Origin: Immersiella caudata
Lineage: Eukaryota > Ascomycota > Sordariomycetes > Sordariales > Lasiosphaeriaceae
Length of the DNA stretch: 64,000 bases
Assembly: GCA_030512335.1 (NCBI GenBank)
Contig: JAULSU010000001.1
Coordinates: forward strand, 7,998,001-8,062,000
Direction: 5' to 3'
Every line of letters starts with the position of its first letter. Positions within the stretch are counted from its first letter, which is position 1. Below are positions 1 through 9,224 of the stretch, in pieces. Below the pieces are notes generated by a model. That model did not search any database and was not told the DNA's origin. It worked only from the letters and a program-made list of their open reading frames with translations. The translations under genes and the position numbers were made by a program.

Positions 1-1812
1 CTGGTGGCCAATTCTGCTGCTGCCCAGAGGGGGATATCGGTCCCCCACGACGTGCTTCTCACCGGAGTCCTCACCTTGCCGCCGACCGCGTCGCCCCAGC
101 CTGGACCCCCTGCCGCCGGGGCACCCGCAAGCGGTTCCTTTTTCCCCACGGCTCTTGTCGATTTGTCCGTCAGGACGAACACACCTAGCTCTAGAAACGC
201 CAACGGCGCTGGAACCGAGAAGCCGCTCGCCGACCTTGTCAAGACAATGGTCGAGTACGCTCCGGATTCGATGATGGGCCCCCTGTTCAGCGCCGCCGCG
301 TCCAAGAACACCGAAGAAGCCGCTGAGAAGGTCTCGAGAATTCTGGCTGACAACGGCTACGGCCATCTCACCGGAGACCAACTCTCGTCGCTTCTTGGCA
401 TCTCCACGGCATCAGAGAACAACGTCTCCCACATCGCTCGTGCGGCACATGTGACATCAACCTCGGCATCTGACACCGCGTTTGACATCCGACTCTTTGC
501 AGGCATCTATGATGTGACGGCGGGACCGGCCCAGCTCCTGAAGCAAAAGCTAGTCGTCAGCCCGTACGACGGCGCCATTCGTCTCGACAACCAGACCATA
601 ACACCGCAAACCAGCACCGACAGCACCAAGAAGCCACCGGTGACCACCGTGTCCTGGTCGACCGACAAGGGCGCCTATCGCGTCGTGTTCAAAGCCACCG
701 CCACCGGCACAGATGGCTCGTTTGAGGCTGCGTTTGACGGCACCGTCACCCTCGCTGGACAAACAACAGCGGTGCCGCTCGCGGGCAGACACTCGAGGGA
801 TCCACCTCCGCCTGCAGCCGCCTTCATGAGTCCCCACGAAGACAACGCCCTGGGCATCGCGGGCTTCATCCTCGGCCTGGTCGGCATCGTCGCCTTCGCC
901 GTCGACATTTACTGGCGCCGAACCGACCGCAAGGAGGCAAAAGCGCAGCACGCCGGCCTAACCACAGCCATGGACAGCATGAAGACCTTTATGAAAGAAA
1001 GCGCCACGCTCAAGGCCGCTGAAGTAACCAGCCGCATCAGCTGGAGCGACGATTACCAAGACAAGATTGACGAGGCCGCCAAGAAGGCCCTCGACGCGAA
1101 GCTAACAGACCCATCACTCGCAATCGACCTGGACGTCATCGACAAAATGCGCGACGACCCCGCCCACGCTAACTGGTCTGCCCTCAGGGGCGAAGGCGAA
1201 AACGCCGTCAAGGCCGAAGTCAACAACGTCGTCAAGTCATTCGCCTCCGCCGAGGCGCGAAAGTCAATCTCGCCGTACAACAAGGCGGGCTACATCAGCG
1301 ACGCCGAGACTCGCTCTATCCTGAACGCGGCGGTCACGCCAGTTTCCGACGGAGTCGCAGACACGCTGCTCGGAGACCCGGGCGCGACGGACACGTACCT
1401 CGATTCCAAGGTAATGGAGCGCTTCGAGGCGCATTCCCGCGTCCTGAGGGATGCAAAAGTCAGCGCGCTAGACGCGCAGGTGGTGAGATTGAGAAAAATT
1501 CAGGAAGCAACGACAAATGAGTTGAACAAAAGAAGGGAGGATGTGAAAAAGATTGAAGAGGAGCTTGACCAGCTTGAAGACGGAAATGATGACGAGGATG
1601 AGGAAAGGGAGAGGTTGGAGAAGGAGAGGGGGGAGTTGGAGGATAAGATTGAGGAGTTGGTGGATGCGAAGCGGGATGCGGAGAAGGCGGTGAAGGATGG
1701 GATTGCGGAGCGGAAGGCGATGGAGAAGGCTAGGGATGAGGCGGATGGTGAGCGGAGGGGGAAGGAGAAGGAGGCTAGGGAGCGGATGAGGGAGAAGTTG
1801 AAGGGGGAGTGA
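1..1812 (+). CDS. Hypothetical membrane protein with C-terminal coiled coil, 5' end outside the window
   Basis: The frame is open from the first bases (CTG GTG GCC...) to TGA at 1810-1812, and no ATG starts it at the edge. Either the true start lies upstream of the window, or translation starts at the first internal ATG near position 247. Some 600 codons are visible. Counted from the GTG at base 4, residues 1-270 are Ser/Thr/Ala-rich and soluble-looking. One hydrophobic segment (IAGFILGLVGIVAFAVDIYW, about 284-303) looks like a single membrane span. From about residue 480 to the end the chain is Glu/Lys/Arg-rich with heptad character, a long coiled coil ending GERRGKEKEARERMREKLKG. I recognise no family. 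The layout suggests a single-pass membrane protein with a cytosolic rod. The Glu/Lys coding gives a strongly purine-rich 3' end (1500-1810). Confidence 0.75.
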   Translation: MVANSAAAQRGISVPHDVLLTGVLTLPPTASPQPGPPAAGAPASGSFFPTALVDLSVRTNTPSSRNANGAGTEKPLADLVKTMVEYAPDSMMGPLFSAAASKNTEEAAEKVSRILADNGYGHLTGDQLSSLLGISTASENNVSHIARAAHVTSTSASDTAFDIRLFAGIYDVTAGPAQLLKQKLVVSPYDGAIRLDNQTITPQTSTDSTKKPPVTTVSWSTDKGAYRVVFKATATGTDGSFEAAFDGTVTLAGQTTAVPLAGRHSRDPPPPAAAFMSPHEDNALGIAGFILGLVGIVAFAVDIYWRRTDRKEAKAQHAGLTTAMDSMKTFMKESATLKAAEVTSRISWSDDYQDKIDEAAKKALDAKLTDPSLAIDLDVIDKMRDDPAHANWSALRGEGENAVKAEVNNVVKSFASAEARKSISPYNKAGYISDAETRSILNAAVTPVSDGVADTLLGDPGATDTYLDSKVMERFEAHSRVLRDAKVSALDAQVVRLRKIQEATTNELNKRREDVKKIEEELDQLEDGNDDEDEERERLEKERGELEDKIEELVDAKRDAEKAVKDGIAERKAMEKARDEADGERRGKEKEARERMREKLKGE

Positions 1813-2256
1813 TGGGACTTTGCTGTTTTGATGAGTGTCGTTACTGCTTTTGCTGTGTTCTCCGCTCTGCCCCGTGAGATAAAAAGCCCTTGTCGGAAGG
1901 GTGTGGAGGTTTTTTTTTTTTTGTGCGTCGTAGGGACGATGGAGGTGGGATGTATCTCGATGTTGGTAGACTGTTTCACAGCTGGTTTTCGCAGATATTG
2001 GGGCCGAGGCAGCTTGGAGAGTTTTATTTAGCGAGATGGGACCCGATGTGGCAGTTTTAGATAATAGCTACCGTCCTGGGTTGTTCCAGCATCGGGAACA
2101 GCGCCTTATAAAACAGCTGTGTCAACCCGCTTGTCCCTCGTGAACTCGCCCATCTCATTCTTCATGTGGATTATGTCTGCGAACTTGACCTTCAAATATC
2201 CCAACCTTCTCATATCTCTCCTCCGATGTATCTGGCTGTTTGTTGAGTACTAACAC
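1813..2256. other. Intergenic, 3' flank of the coiled-coil gene
   Basis: No coding frame with protein-like character is visible. A T-run lies at about 1909-1921. The rest is probably the 3' untranslated region of the upstream gene and spacer before the HET remnant. Confidence 0.5.
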
Positions 2257-2952
2257 TTAACCCAGAACACTGAGAGAGTCCTCGAATTGCCCAACTAACA
2301 AGGCATATAAAGAACAACTGACACCGTCTCGGTTCCCCTGTTCATACAGCTCGTTGTATCCCCGCGCACCAGAATCGAAAGTTACTCTAAATGCAACATT
2401 CCATACAAGGCCTAATCTCCCAGTCGTGTGGCTATCTTGACGCATGCGCGTGGAACGGCCATCGCCAGTGGGCTTCAGATCCCAGAGCCATTGGCTATTT
2501 CGGGCGTCATAAAGCGACCAAAGTTCGACCAACGGTGCCGATACCGTAATTGAACAACCTGCCGAAAGCTCTCCAAAGGGATCCTTGCCTTTAGGCCGGC
2601 AGTCGAAACCCAGAAATTTGAGATAGCACTTTGTGACTATTCTGCGATGCCATGCAGAAGGCCCGCGAACGTGATACGTAACGTTTTTGGTTGATATCCA
2701 TGACCATGAATGCCTGCAGTAGGTGTTGACAGCCAGGGGCTGGTTCCCCGTTGGTGATGACTGCTACTCCCAGAATAAGCCGAAAGGCAAATCCTCGAGC
2801 CAGAGACCACCAAGATGGGTTCCCCAACCGGCTCCGAAGAATCGCTGGGCCAGGCTGTCGGGAAGACTGGCAGTGGTTGAAGTGGATACCCCGCGCAGGT
2901 TGCAGTCATGAGGATTCAATGCAAAAGTGCTTCCACCAATCACCGACATCAA
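2257..2952 (-). pseudogene. HET-domain (heterokaryon incompatibility) protein remnant, C-terminal part only
   Basis: Reading the minus strand from 2952 down to TAA at 2257 gives one continuous frame broken by a single TAG at 2764-2766. Before the stop it contains AGWGTHLGGLWLEDLPFGLF, after it CRHSWSWIST, then DPFGELSAGCSITV. In this order they match the conserved region that follows the HET domain in this family: the G-x-YLAGLW-x-x-x-LP-x-x-LLW block, the SWSWAS block and the PFGEVSxG block. The TAG sits right after FWE, where Trp or Gln would be usual. No HET domain is found upstream: the frame is lost around 2910-2950 and the 3' end of the subtilisin gene begins at 3157. The N-terminal half is therefore missing or unreadable. 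This is a truncated, inactivated copy. An intron removing the stop is possible, but no convincing GT/AG pair was seen. Family call confident, pseudogene status likely. Confidence 0.65.
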
Positions 2953-3156
2953 AATTGTTCCTCAGGTCTCTGCCCAGGAAGCCAGCAGCCTCCCCGTTTG
3001 GTGATTGTGGATGGTAATTAGCCTTGCTGGAAAGGGTTCCCCTGAGTTCATCACGAGCAAAGACAATCGTATTGTTGAACGAAGTCTTTTGGCCGAATCT
3101 GACAGATCCCGTTGCAGCCCTCCCGCGAGATGTCGAGGTACAAGAAAAACGCTCGC

Positions 3157-4588
3157 TCACAGATCAACCCCATTGTAAGCCAACAGATTCTTCGTCCCCT
3201 CTGGCAAATCCACAATCACATCCCTCGTCGCAATACTCTGCACATACCCCCCCAATTCTGCCACCGGCGTATTCGGCTTCAGTCCCAAGAAATAGGCAGC
3301 CAGTCCGGATACATGCGCCGCAGCCATTGACGTTCCTGAAAGCGATGCCTGTAGTACGCCTTGTCAGCATCGAACCCCCCTGACTCAGCAAAACCTCTGC
3401 ATCCCGCCCCTGAATCCAACCCCCGAATCCAGCTTAAAAACAAACAATAAAAACACAGCAAAAGGAAAGAAACTCACCACTCCCCCTCCAATCCAAGGCA
3501 CCTCAATATCCACCCCCGGCGCAAACAAATCCACACCCTCGCCATAATTCGACGAATGACTTTTCCAATCCTCCCCATCAGTAGCACCCACAGTAAACAC
3601 CAACGGCTCACTCGCAGGCGAGTAATACTGCGCGTCATCATTCGAGCCACCCGCTGCAACAGAGACAAACACCCCCGCGTTGACAAGGGCAGCAGCGGCA
3701 GCGTTGATTGCCGCGGAGCGACCTCCTCCCAGTGAGATATTCGCTACCGTGCCATTCGGGCAGTCGGAGCGGGTGGGCGCGTCTGTTGCGATCCATGATA
3801 ATCCCGCGATAACGCCCGATCTGCGTCCCAAGTATCATCAGCATCCTTGCCAACCTCACCGCTTCAGTCGCAGCCAAAAAAAAATTATAAAAATAAAAAT
3901 AAAAAATAAAAATAAAAATAAAAAAATGAGAAAAAGAGAGAAATACTCACGTAGTCCCACTCCCCCCCGAATTCAACACCTTCACCACAACCACCTTCGC
4001 CCGTTTCGCAACCCCGTGCACAACCCCCGCCACAACCCCCGCCACCGCCGTCCCATGCCCGTTCCCATCACTCATCTTGTTGTCCCCCGCGGTATTAACA
4101 CCCCATGTGACCCTCCCTTCAAACTCAGGATGGGAAGCATCTACGCCGGTGTCGACTACGTACACGCAGGTTCCTGCGCCGGCGGAGGAGTCGTAGCGGT
4201 ATGTGTTGTTTCCGGGGAGGCGGTTGGATAGACGGGCTAGGTTCCAGGGGGCGGGGGATTGGGTGGTTATGGTGCCGAGGATGGAGGCGGTGGAGTCTTG
4301 TTCGATGAAATCGATGGAGGGGTGGGAGAGGACGGTGGTTAGAAAGGAGGGGGAGAGAGGGGCGGAGAAGCCTTTGAAAAAGGGGGTGGAGAAGATGTGG
4401 TCGGGTTTTATGGCGAGGGTAGTAATGAGGGTGGAGAAGGAGGAGGAGAGGTCCGGGGTGGTGTTTTTGAGCTTGATGATATATTTTCCGGGTATGGAGG
4501 TGTTGGGGATGAGAAGGGGCGCTGGGCTGGGAGAGGGCTTGGCCAGGATGGCGGGGAGGAGGGCGAGGAGAATGGAATGGGGATGCAT
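3157..4588 (-). CDS. Secreted subtilisin-like serine protease (S8, proteinase K type) with inhibitor prodomain
   Basis: Three exons on the minus strand: 4588-3951, 3820-3478, 3348-3157. The introns are 130 and 129 nt; the first is packed with A-rich sequence. The protein is 390 residues. It has a signal peptide (MHPHSILLALLPAILA), an I9 inhibitor prodomain with GKYIIKLKN near residue 35, then the S8 catalytic domain. Asp is in VVDTGVDASHPEFEG, His in GNGHGTAVAG and Ser in SGTSMAAAHVSG; exon 3 supplies the Ser. Proteinase K-type landmarks include ISLGGGRSAAIN, YYSPASEP and the C-terminal KNLLAYN. The oxyanion-hole residue is unusual: proteinase K has AAGNNNADA, here AAGGSNDDA, so the Asn is Gly. 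ATG 4588 was chosen because the signal peptide starts there; an in-frame ATG at 4657 would add 23 residues without secretory character. It probably acts outside the cell on proteins, but activity is uncertain given the Gly. Confidence 0.92.
3884..3927. repeat. A-rich low-complexity tract inside subtilisin intron 1
   Basis: A run of AAAAAT/AAAAATA units on the plus strand (poly-T/TTTTTA on the coding strand) fills much of the 130-nt intron. It lies between the donor at 3950 and the acceptor at 3821 and replaces the usual polypyrimidine context. Confidence 0.8.
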
Positions 4589-4872
4589 TTTGAAGACTGG
4601 GAAGAGAGGATGACTGAGAGGCCAACCTTGTTGCCTTTCAGGTTCTCTTTGTGGCATAGTGAATAGTCTTTATATGCAGTAGGTGTTGATTCCTTTTGAA
4701 CATCGTGAATGCAACCCTTCGGATCTTCAGCCCTGTCGTGATACCTCCCCTGTGTATCGTTCACCTTCCCCTTTGACTGTTCAGCCTTAGATTGACGAAT
4801 CGCTGACGATGTTTAGGAAAAGAGCTTCTGAGAGGTCTATGTGACGATAGGATGGCCCTTGGTGGTGTCTCC

Positions 4873-6001
4873 TCAGCTACAAAGCCGTAGGCTGAAGAAA
4901 CAAATGACTGCACGAATGAAGCAGGTGGGATTGTAATCTACCAGCTTCCACATTCGCACCCGCAAGCGACCGCTGTAACACCGCTCGAGATTACCACATT
5001 ATCCGTGCTCCATATGCGGCTCAAATTTCGACCGCATGACGTTGGTACAGCCACCCAAAACCCCTTTACCTTTGACAGTCGTTTGAATCGTCCGAGTTTG
5101 CCGCGCCCAGCACGTATATTTTCCTCGGCGATGGGATCTTGCTTCCAAACTTGGGGTGGTAGACAACTGCCGCCGGCCCAAAATCGCCTTCCGGACTGTC
5201 GATGACTCTGCGACACTACGACTGGTAGAGCTTCGAGTCGCACAGGAGGTTGAAATGCTGGAAAAGTTCGTCGCACATCTGAGATTGCAACTGATGTGAT
5301 TCGAGGTCCAGAAACGCAACGCGGTTGCCACCAGGAATGGGGCCTGGTCGAGGGGCTACCTTGCCATTCCGCAGCATCCAATCAGTGATGTCGGGGGCCC
5401 ATTTTTTGAAACCATAGCATATGGAAGAGTTTGTCTGGACTCATGGTTCTTCCCTCCGTCATAAACTGTTTCCAGCCTGTGGCCCTGTAACAGAAGGTCA
5501 GATCATCCTCATTGTAACACACAATGTGCGAGAAAAAACGTACGCGACGGCCATGTCAGCAAAGAAAAAGGTGGTCGTGTCCACGATTGTCTCGGGCTCC
5601 AGGGCATTGAGCCAGTCCTCATCATGGGAATACACCACCAAGCAGATTTGCGTTCTTCGTTTACCAGACCACTCTCCTTTACGTATGGCTCACAGGGTGT
5701 TCGGGCTGGAAGAGTCTGTTGGCTCGTAAAAGAAGTGCAAAAATCCCTCATGCACTGTGCGACCAAGGCAGAGGGGATGCGCCAGCTGGAAGGCTTTGTG
5801 GTCAACGATGAAGTGGTCGGCGAGATTCTGACGCCATGCAGCCGGAAGAGATGGTAGCATCAGCTGCAGACCGTCTGATGGTTCTGGCCGATGATGACAC
5901 AATGATTTGATCGTGGCAAGAAAGCTGCGTGCCCCCTTGGTGACATTTTCGGTAGGACGAAGTCGGTAGAGATGGAGGCGGGTGGAGGGGTATGTCGTCA
6001 A
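4873..6001 (-). pseudogene. Decayed multi-exon gene of unknown family
   Basis: A protein-like minus-strand reading begins at ATG 6001 (MTTYPSTRLHLYRLRPTENV) and runs through AFQLAHPLCLGRTVHEGFLH to a TGA at 5690-5692. It continues in the same frame with QICLVVYSHDEDWLNALEPE and FFFADMAVAY. A later block reads SICYGFKKWAPDITDWMLRN, then CDELFQHFNLLCDSKLYQS, a TAG at about 5215-5217, then GDFGPAAVVYHPKFGSKIP. A last possible exon has MWKLVDYNPTCF and stops at 4873. The TGA could be inside a very short 39-nt intron (GTGAGC...AAG), but the TAG has no plausible splice solution. The composition is far more protein-like than the other frames. I do not recognise the family. Best read as a gene of roughly 330 codons carrying at least one disabling change. 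Confidence 0.45.
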
Positions 6002-6821
6002 TCTCTTCGCTATTATGTTTTTCGCCTGCTGACATCTGCTTGGTTGCTTGACTGGCAGGATTTCGCAGATGATGAGGGAGGAGAGACGAGAGCGAGGCCC
6101 TGCATGATGAAGCCATTTACGAGAGGTTTAGAGGGAAGGGTAGGGCACGAAACCGGAACTACGAGTCAAGCTGAAAAAGAAGTCTAGGCTGAGTTATTTT
6201 GCTCGGTTCTTTCATTTTAATGGTGTGTGTCATCGGCCCAACTCTTTTCACCGTCCGCCAAAGCGTTACACTTCATCTGATCTGGACGGGGCGGAGTTGC
6301 CAGGATCAGACGTAAAAGAAGTAACCTAGTTCGAATCTGGGTTGAGTTGCTTTTTGGTCATTCGTTAAAATGTTTACCTTCCGTTCTTCCCAGCTACCCC
6401 ATTCACAATTCGGCGCTTGGAGTCGCGTTGCCCATTAATTAGAGCTTCGATCAAATCGTTCTCATTTTTACCTCGTTACCAGCAGAGCTCTTTTCCACCG
6501 AAGTCGCCTGCGCCTTGTCTTGCAAACCGTCAGCCCGGTTTTCGTTTTGGCGGGTTGCGCCTCTGTCCAGCGCAAAACCCATGGAATCCAATGTACCAAG
6601 GGCTTGCGGAGCTTCCAAAAGGCCTACCTCAGCAACAGCAATAGCCTCGGGTCGAATATCCAACGGACTTGGGGGCGCTCATGGTAGCCGTCTCCGAAAT
6701 ATCCGAGTGGTGTGTTTTCCACTCCCTCACGCCTTGATGCTGCCTCCGACAGGCGCTGACGTCGCTCTCACGCCTTGATCCTACCTCTGAAACGTGTCGA
6801 TATATTTTGTTGACATCTTAG
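6002..6821. other. Spacer between two gene remnants
   Basis: No intact gene is visible. The stretch 6415-6780 (plus strand) has weak coding character (for example PAQNPWNPMYQGLAELPKGL) ending in a stop at 6644. It may be a 5' part of the RNase H-like remnant that follows. Around 6238-6355 there is a B-box-like GTTCGAATC followed by a T5 run. Confidence 0.35.
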
Positions 6822-7520
6822 TTCACTATTGAGGACAAGGAAAATGAAGCAGCGGCCGCGTTGTCGGCTGCTTCCGCCAAGCCCGCGGTCATCGACGGTC
6901 GTCCGAATCTCGTTTTGTGTACAGACGGCTCCGACTTGCTCCGAGCTGGCCTCCAACCAACCTGTTTGCCTCGAGCCGGCGGTTATGCCTTCGTTCACAA
7001 AATCCCGGTCCGTTGGGAACGATCGATGAGATGATAGACCGGGCCTAGAAGATCCCGACTGTCATCTCAGTGAAGAATGTCGAGGTGAGAGCGATCTTTC
7101 AGCCAATGGCAATTGCTCTTCAGGCTGTCGTAGCCAACGAAGCTCGAGACCTCACCATTCGCATGTTTTCGGACTCTCGAGACTCCCTGAAGCTGGCTGA
7201 AAGATTTGCAAATACGAAGGACCCCGGGACCAACCTTGAGGCTTGCTATACCGCGCCCTTGCTGGCTGGAAAGGTTCGCTCACCTTGCCTGGATTCTGGA
7301 CTGGCTGAGATGCAATGTTGAGTTGCGTTGGATGAAGAGGAATTCCGTCAAACCCCGCAGGCTCGCAGACAAGCTGTCCAAGAATGCGGCGTGCAAGCAG
7401 TGGGTTAACCCAGAAAACATCCCTGGGACCGGTGAGCTAGACCAGGAGGTGCGGAGGGCTGTTGGCAAATTATGGAGGACCGATGGCTTGAATGTCGAAT
7501 TCGAAGGGCTTCGGAATTAA
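6822..7520 (+). pseudogene. RNase H-like domain remnant
   Basis: After an acceptor-like AG at 6820-6821 the plus strand reads KENEAAAALSAASAKPAV, then NLVLCTDGSDLLRAGLQP and RAGGYAFVHKIPVRWE. A second segment from about 7068 reads KNVEVRAIFQPMAIALQAV and TIRMFSDSRDSLKLAERF. A third, in a different frame from about 7285, reads LDWLRCNVELRWMKRNSVKP and RRLADKLSKNA, with TAA at 7518-7520. The order matches ribonuclease H type 1: the Asp of TDGS, a Glu in the next helix, the Asp of FSDS, then VELRWxxRN with the last Asp in LADKLS. Segments 1 and 2 are separated by in-frame stops (about 7028-7042) and no canonical donor. Segments 2 and 3 need a frame change near 7280. Domain call likely; whether this comes from a retroelement or a host RNase H-like gene is open. 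Confidence 0.55.
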
Positions 7521-7675
7521 GAATCAAGGCCAGGATGAATGCTTGTGGAACCCTGGATGATTCCGATCAAGTGGAGCGAGACCGACTTTTACAAGGCTTT
7601 ATCGAACTGGAGAAAAGCGAGGCAGGCGCGAAATAGGCCCTTTCTCTCGCGCGATAAGACCTGTCGAAGATTGCT

Positions 7676-8215
7676 TTAGGCCTGTACAGCTGACCATGTA
7701 GTTGATGTTATGAGTTGCCAGAGCGTGTATGAGAGAGTAAGAGATCTGTGACAAAATACGAAAGGGCCTCTTTCATAAGGCATAGAGATGGCAGCCGACA
7801 TCGTCTTCAACGAACCCGCAAAATACTTCCGCCACCCACTCTTCTCCTTGGGCCGGTTCCACACGTTCCTTGCAGCGGTCAATCCGAAAGCAACAACTAT
7901 CTCCCGATGATGTGGATATTGATGTGAGAGCTGACACAACTCATCCATCCAATTCCGGCCCGTGTCCGCCATTGCCGAGAGCGGAAGATGTAACTCACAC
8001 CGCCCTTCTTCCGTATCCAGCAGGTCCCGCAGCTCTTTGCTCTTCCGGCCATCTTCGTTGCGGCTTTGGTGGACATTCAGGAGGCTTGGTCCCCGAGATC
8101 AATCAAGGACATCACTGGATGTTGCGCTAAACATACAGAGTCTGTCGGAAGCGATGACATCAAAGGCGCACCGATGAAACCCTTTAGTACGCACCATTTT
8201 GCTCGGTATTGGAAT
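7676..8215 (-). pseudogene. Gene fragment of unknown family with an internal stop
   Basis: One minus-strand frame ends at TAA 7676-7678 and reads backwards for about 175 codons. Near its start is RGIPIPSKMVRTKGFHRCAF, then RLCMFSATSSDVLD, a TGA at about 8099-8101, SLLNVHQSRNEDGRKSKEL, MADTGRNWMDELCQLSHQ, REIVVAFGLTAARNVWNRP and KSGWRKYFAGSLKTMSAAIS. The codon choice and residue mix are protein-like throughout. The TGA lies where CGA (Arg) would fit, and no usable intron covers it. The upstream edge is a possible acceptor at about 8215, so earlier exons may be lost. No family recognised. The shortest intact piece would be the 98 codons from ATG 7972. Confidence 0.4.
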
Positions 8216-8758
8216 TCCACGGCTCGTCCGTTTCTGCTAGGTTGGCAATGATGGTGGTGACTGCAATTATGTCTTGGTAATGTTAACAAGGGGATACTTC
8301 AGGGCACCGACCAATCACAGCAAAGCATCGTAAGCCAGAGTTAGCGGGCTAGAGCCGCGCATGTGTTCCCCGGAACGGACGACGGGGAGATAAGAATGAG
8401 AGCCGGTGATGACAAACCGGAAGCATGTGGAAATCCAAAGCGACGGCGAGTTGCTGATAAAGAAATTTTCAGGGACGTTCCGATGGTTCGGGCAGGAAAG
8501 GGGGCGGGTTGGTTTGAGGGAGCAATCGAGGGAGTCACGTCAAGTTTTCTGTACAGCGGGTGAAAGCCATTGACAGAGCTTGAACTTCATCGGGAGAGCA
8601 TGGGTAGATCGACAGAAGCGTTGTTTCCCAGTTTTCACCTGTTTCTGTGTGTGGTTTTCTGCTATACTAAATCCATCTATACTCCGTCGCAACATGAGAA
8701 ATCCGGGCTTACTCCTTGACCAGCACCTCTTCATCCGTCAAGATTTGTTCTCCCCACA
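8216..8758. other. Intergenic, no gene seen
   Basis: Only short frames without protein character are present. The right end is the 3' flank of the zinc-finger gene that stops at 8759. Confidence 0.5.
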
Positions 8759-9224
8759 CTACACACGAAAAGCGTCTGGGGTGGCGAGCAACTGATCCAC
8801 CTCTGCCTTGGTGAGTTTGTGGAAGACCTCGAGATGCTGGCGAAGATGGTCGCGCCTCCTGAAGCCGTTGCCAGAACCCGCATTGCAATTTTGGTACGTG
8901 CACTTGAACTTGACATTGGAGAGGTGACGGTTCAGTGCATCAGCCCTGGAATAGTGCTTGCCGCAGCGGCAGGTTCGGGTAGAGCCGTCCAATCGCCCAC
9001 AGGTACCCGTAGGGCGTGCGGGGTTCCGATGTTGAAAGTCCCGATAAAAGTTCCGCACTCGGGGCCTCAATCGTGGGTCAGTAAAAAAAAAATTAGTCAT
9101 CGCCTCACCCCGCCTCAGAGTCACCAAAGTCTGGCGTGGAGGAGCTCTCCCAGCAAACCGCCCACATTGCCTCGGCGAAAAAGGTCGGCGCGTCGTGTTC
9201 AGCCAGGTTTGAGGCCTCGTCCAT
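8759..9224 (-). CDS. Small C2H2 zinc-finger protein
   Basis: Two exons on the minus strand, 9224-9109 and 9065-8759, encode 140 residues. They are joined across a 43-nt intron (GTGAGG...GAG) that contains TGACTAAT and ACTGAC branch-like sequences. The join restores one frame (GDSEAG/PRVRNFYRDF). The N-terminus MDEASNLAEHDAPTFF is acidic. The finger region has CRCGKHYSRADALNRHL, then CTYQNCNAG and FRRRDHLRQHLEVFH, giving one compact finger and a longer-spaced second one. Proteins of this layout bind DNA or act as small zinc-finger adaptors, and a nuclear location is inferred. It is transcribed divergently from the zinc-finger/ankyrin gene at 9820. The frame is open to an ATG at 9365, so a longer N-terminus is possible. 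The intron is near the lower size limit for fungi. Confidence 0.75.

Noticed and set aside
1500..1979. Ser/Phe-rich 159-codon frame antisense to the first gene
   Set aside because: It is the mirror image of Glu/Lys-rich coiled-coil coding on the plus strand, not a gene.
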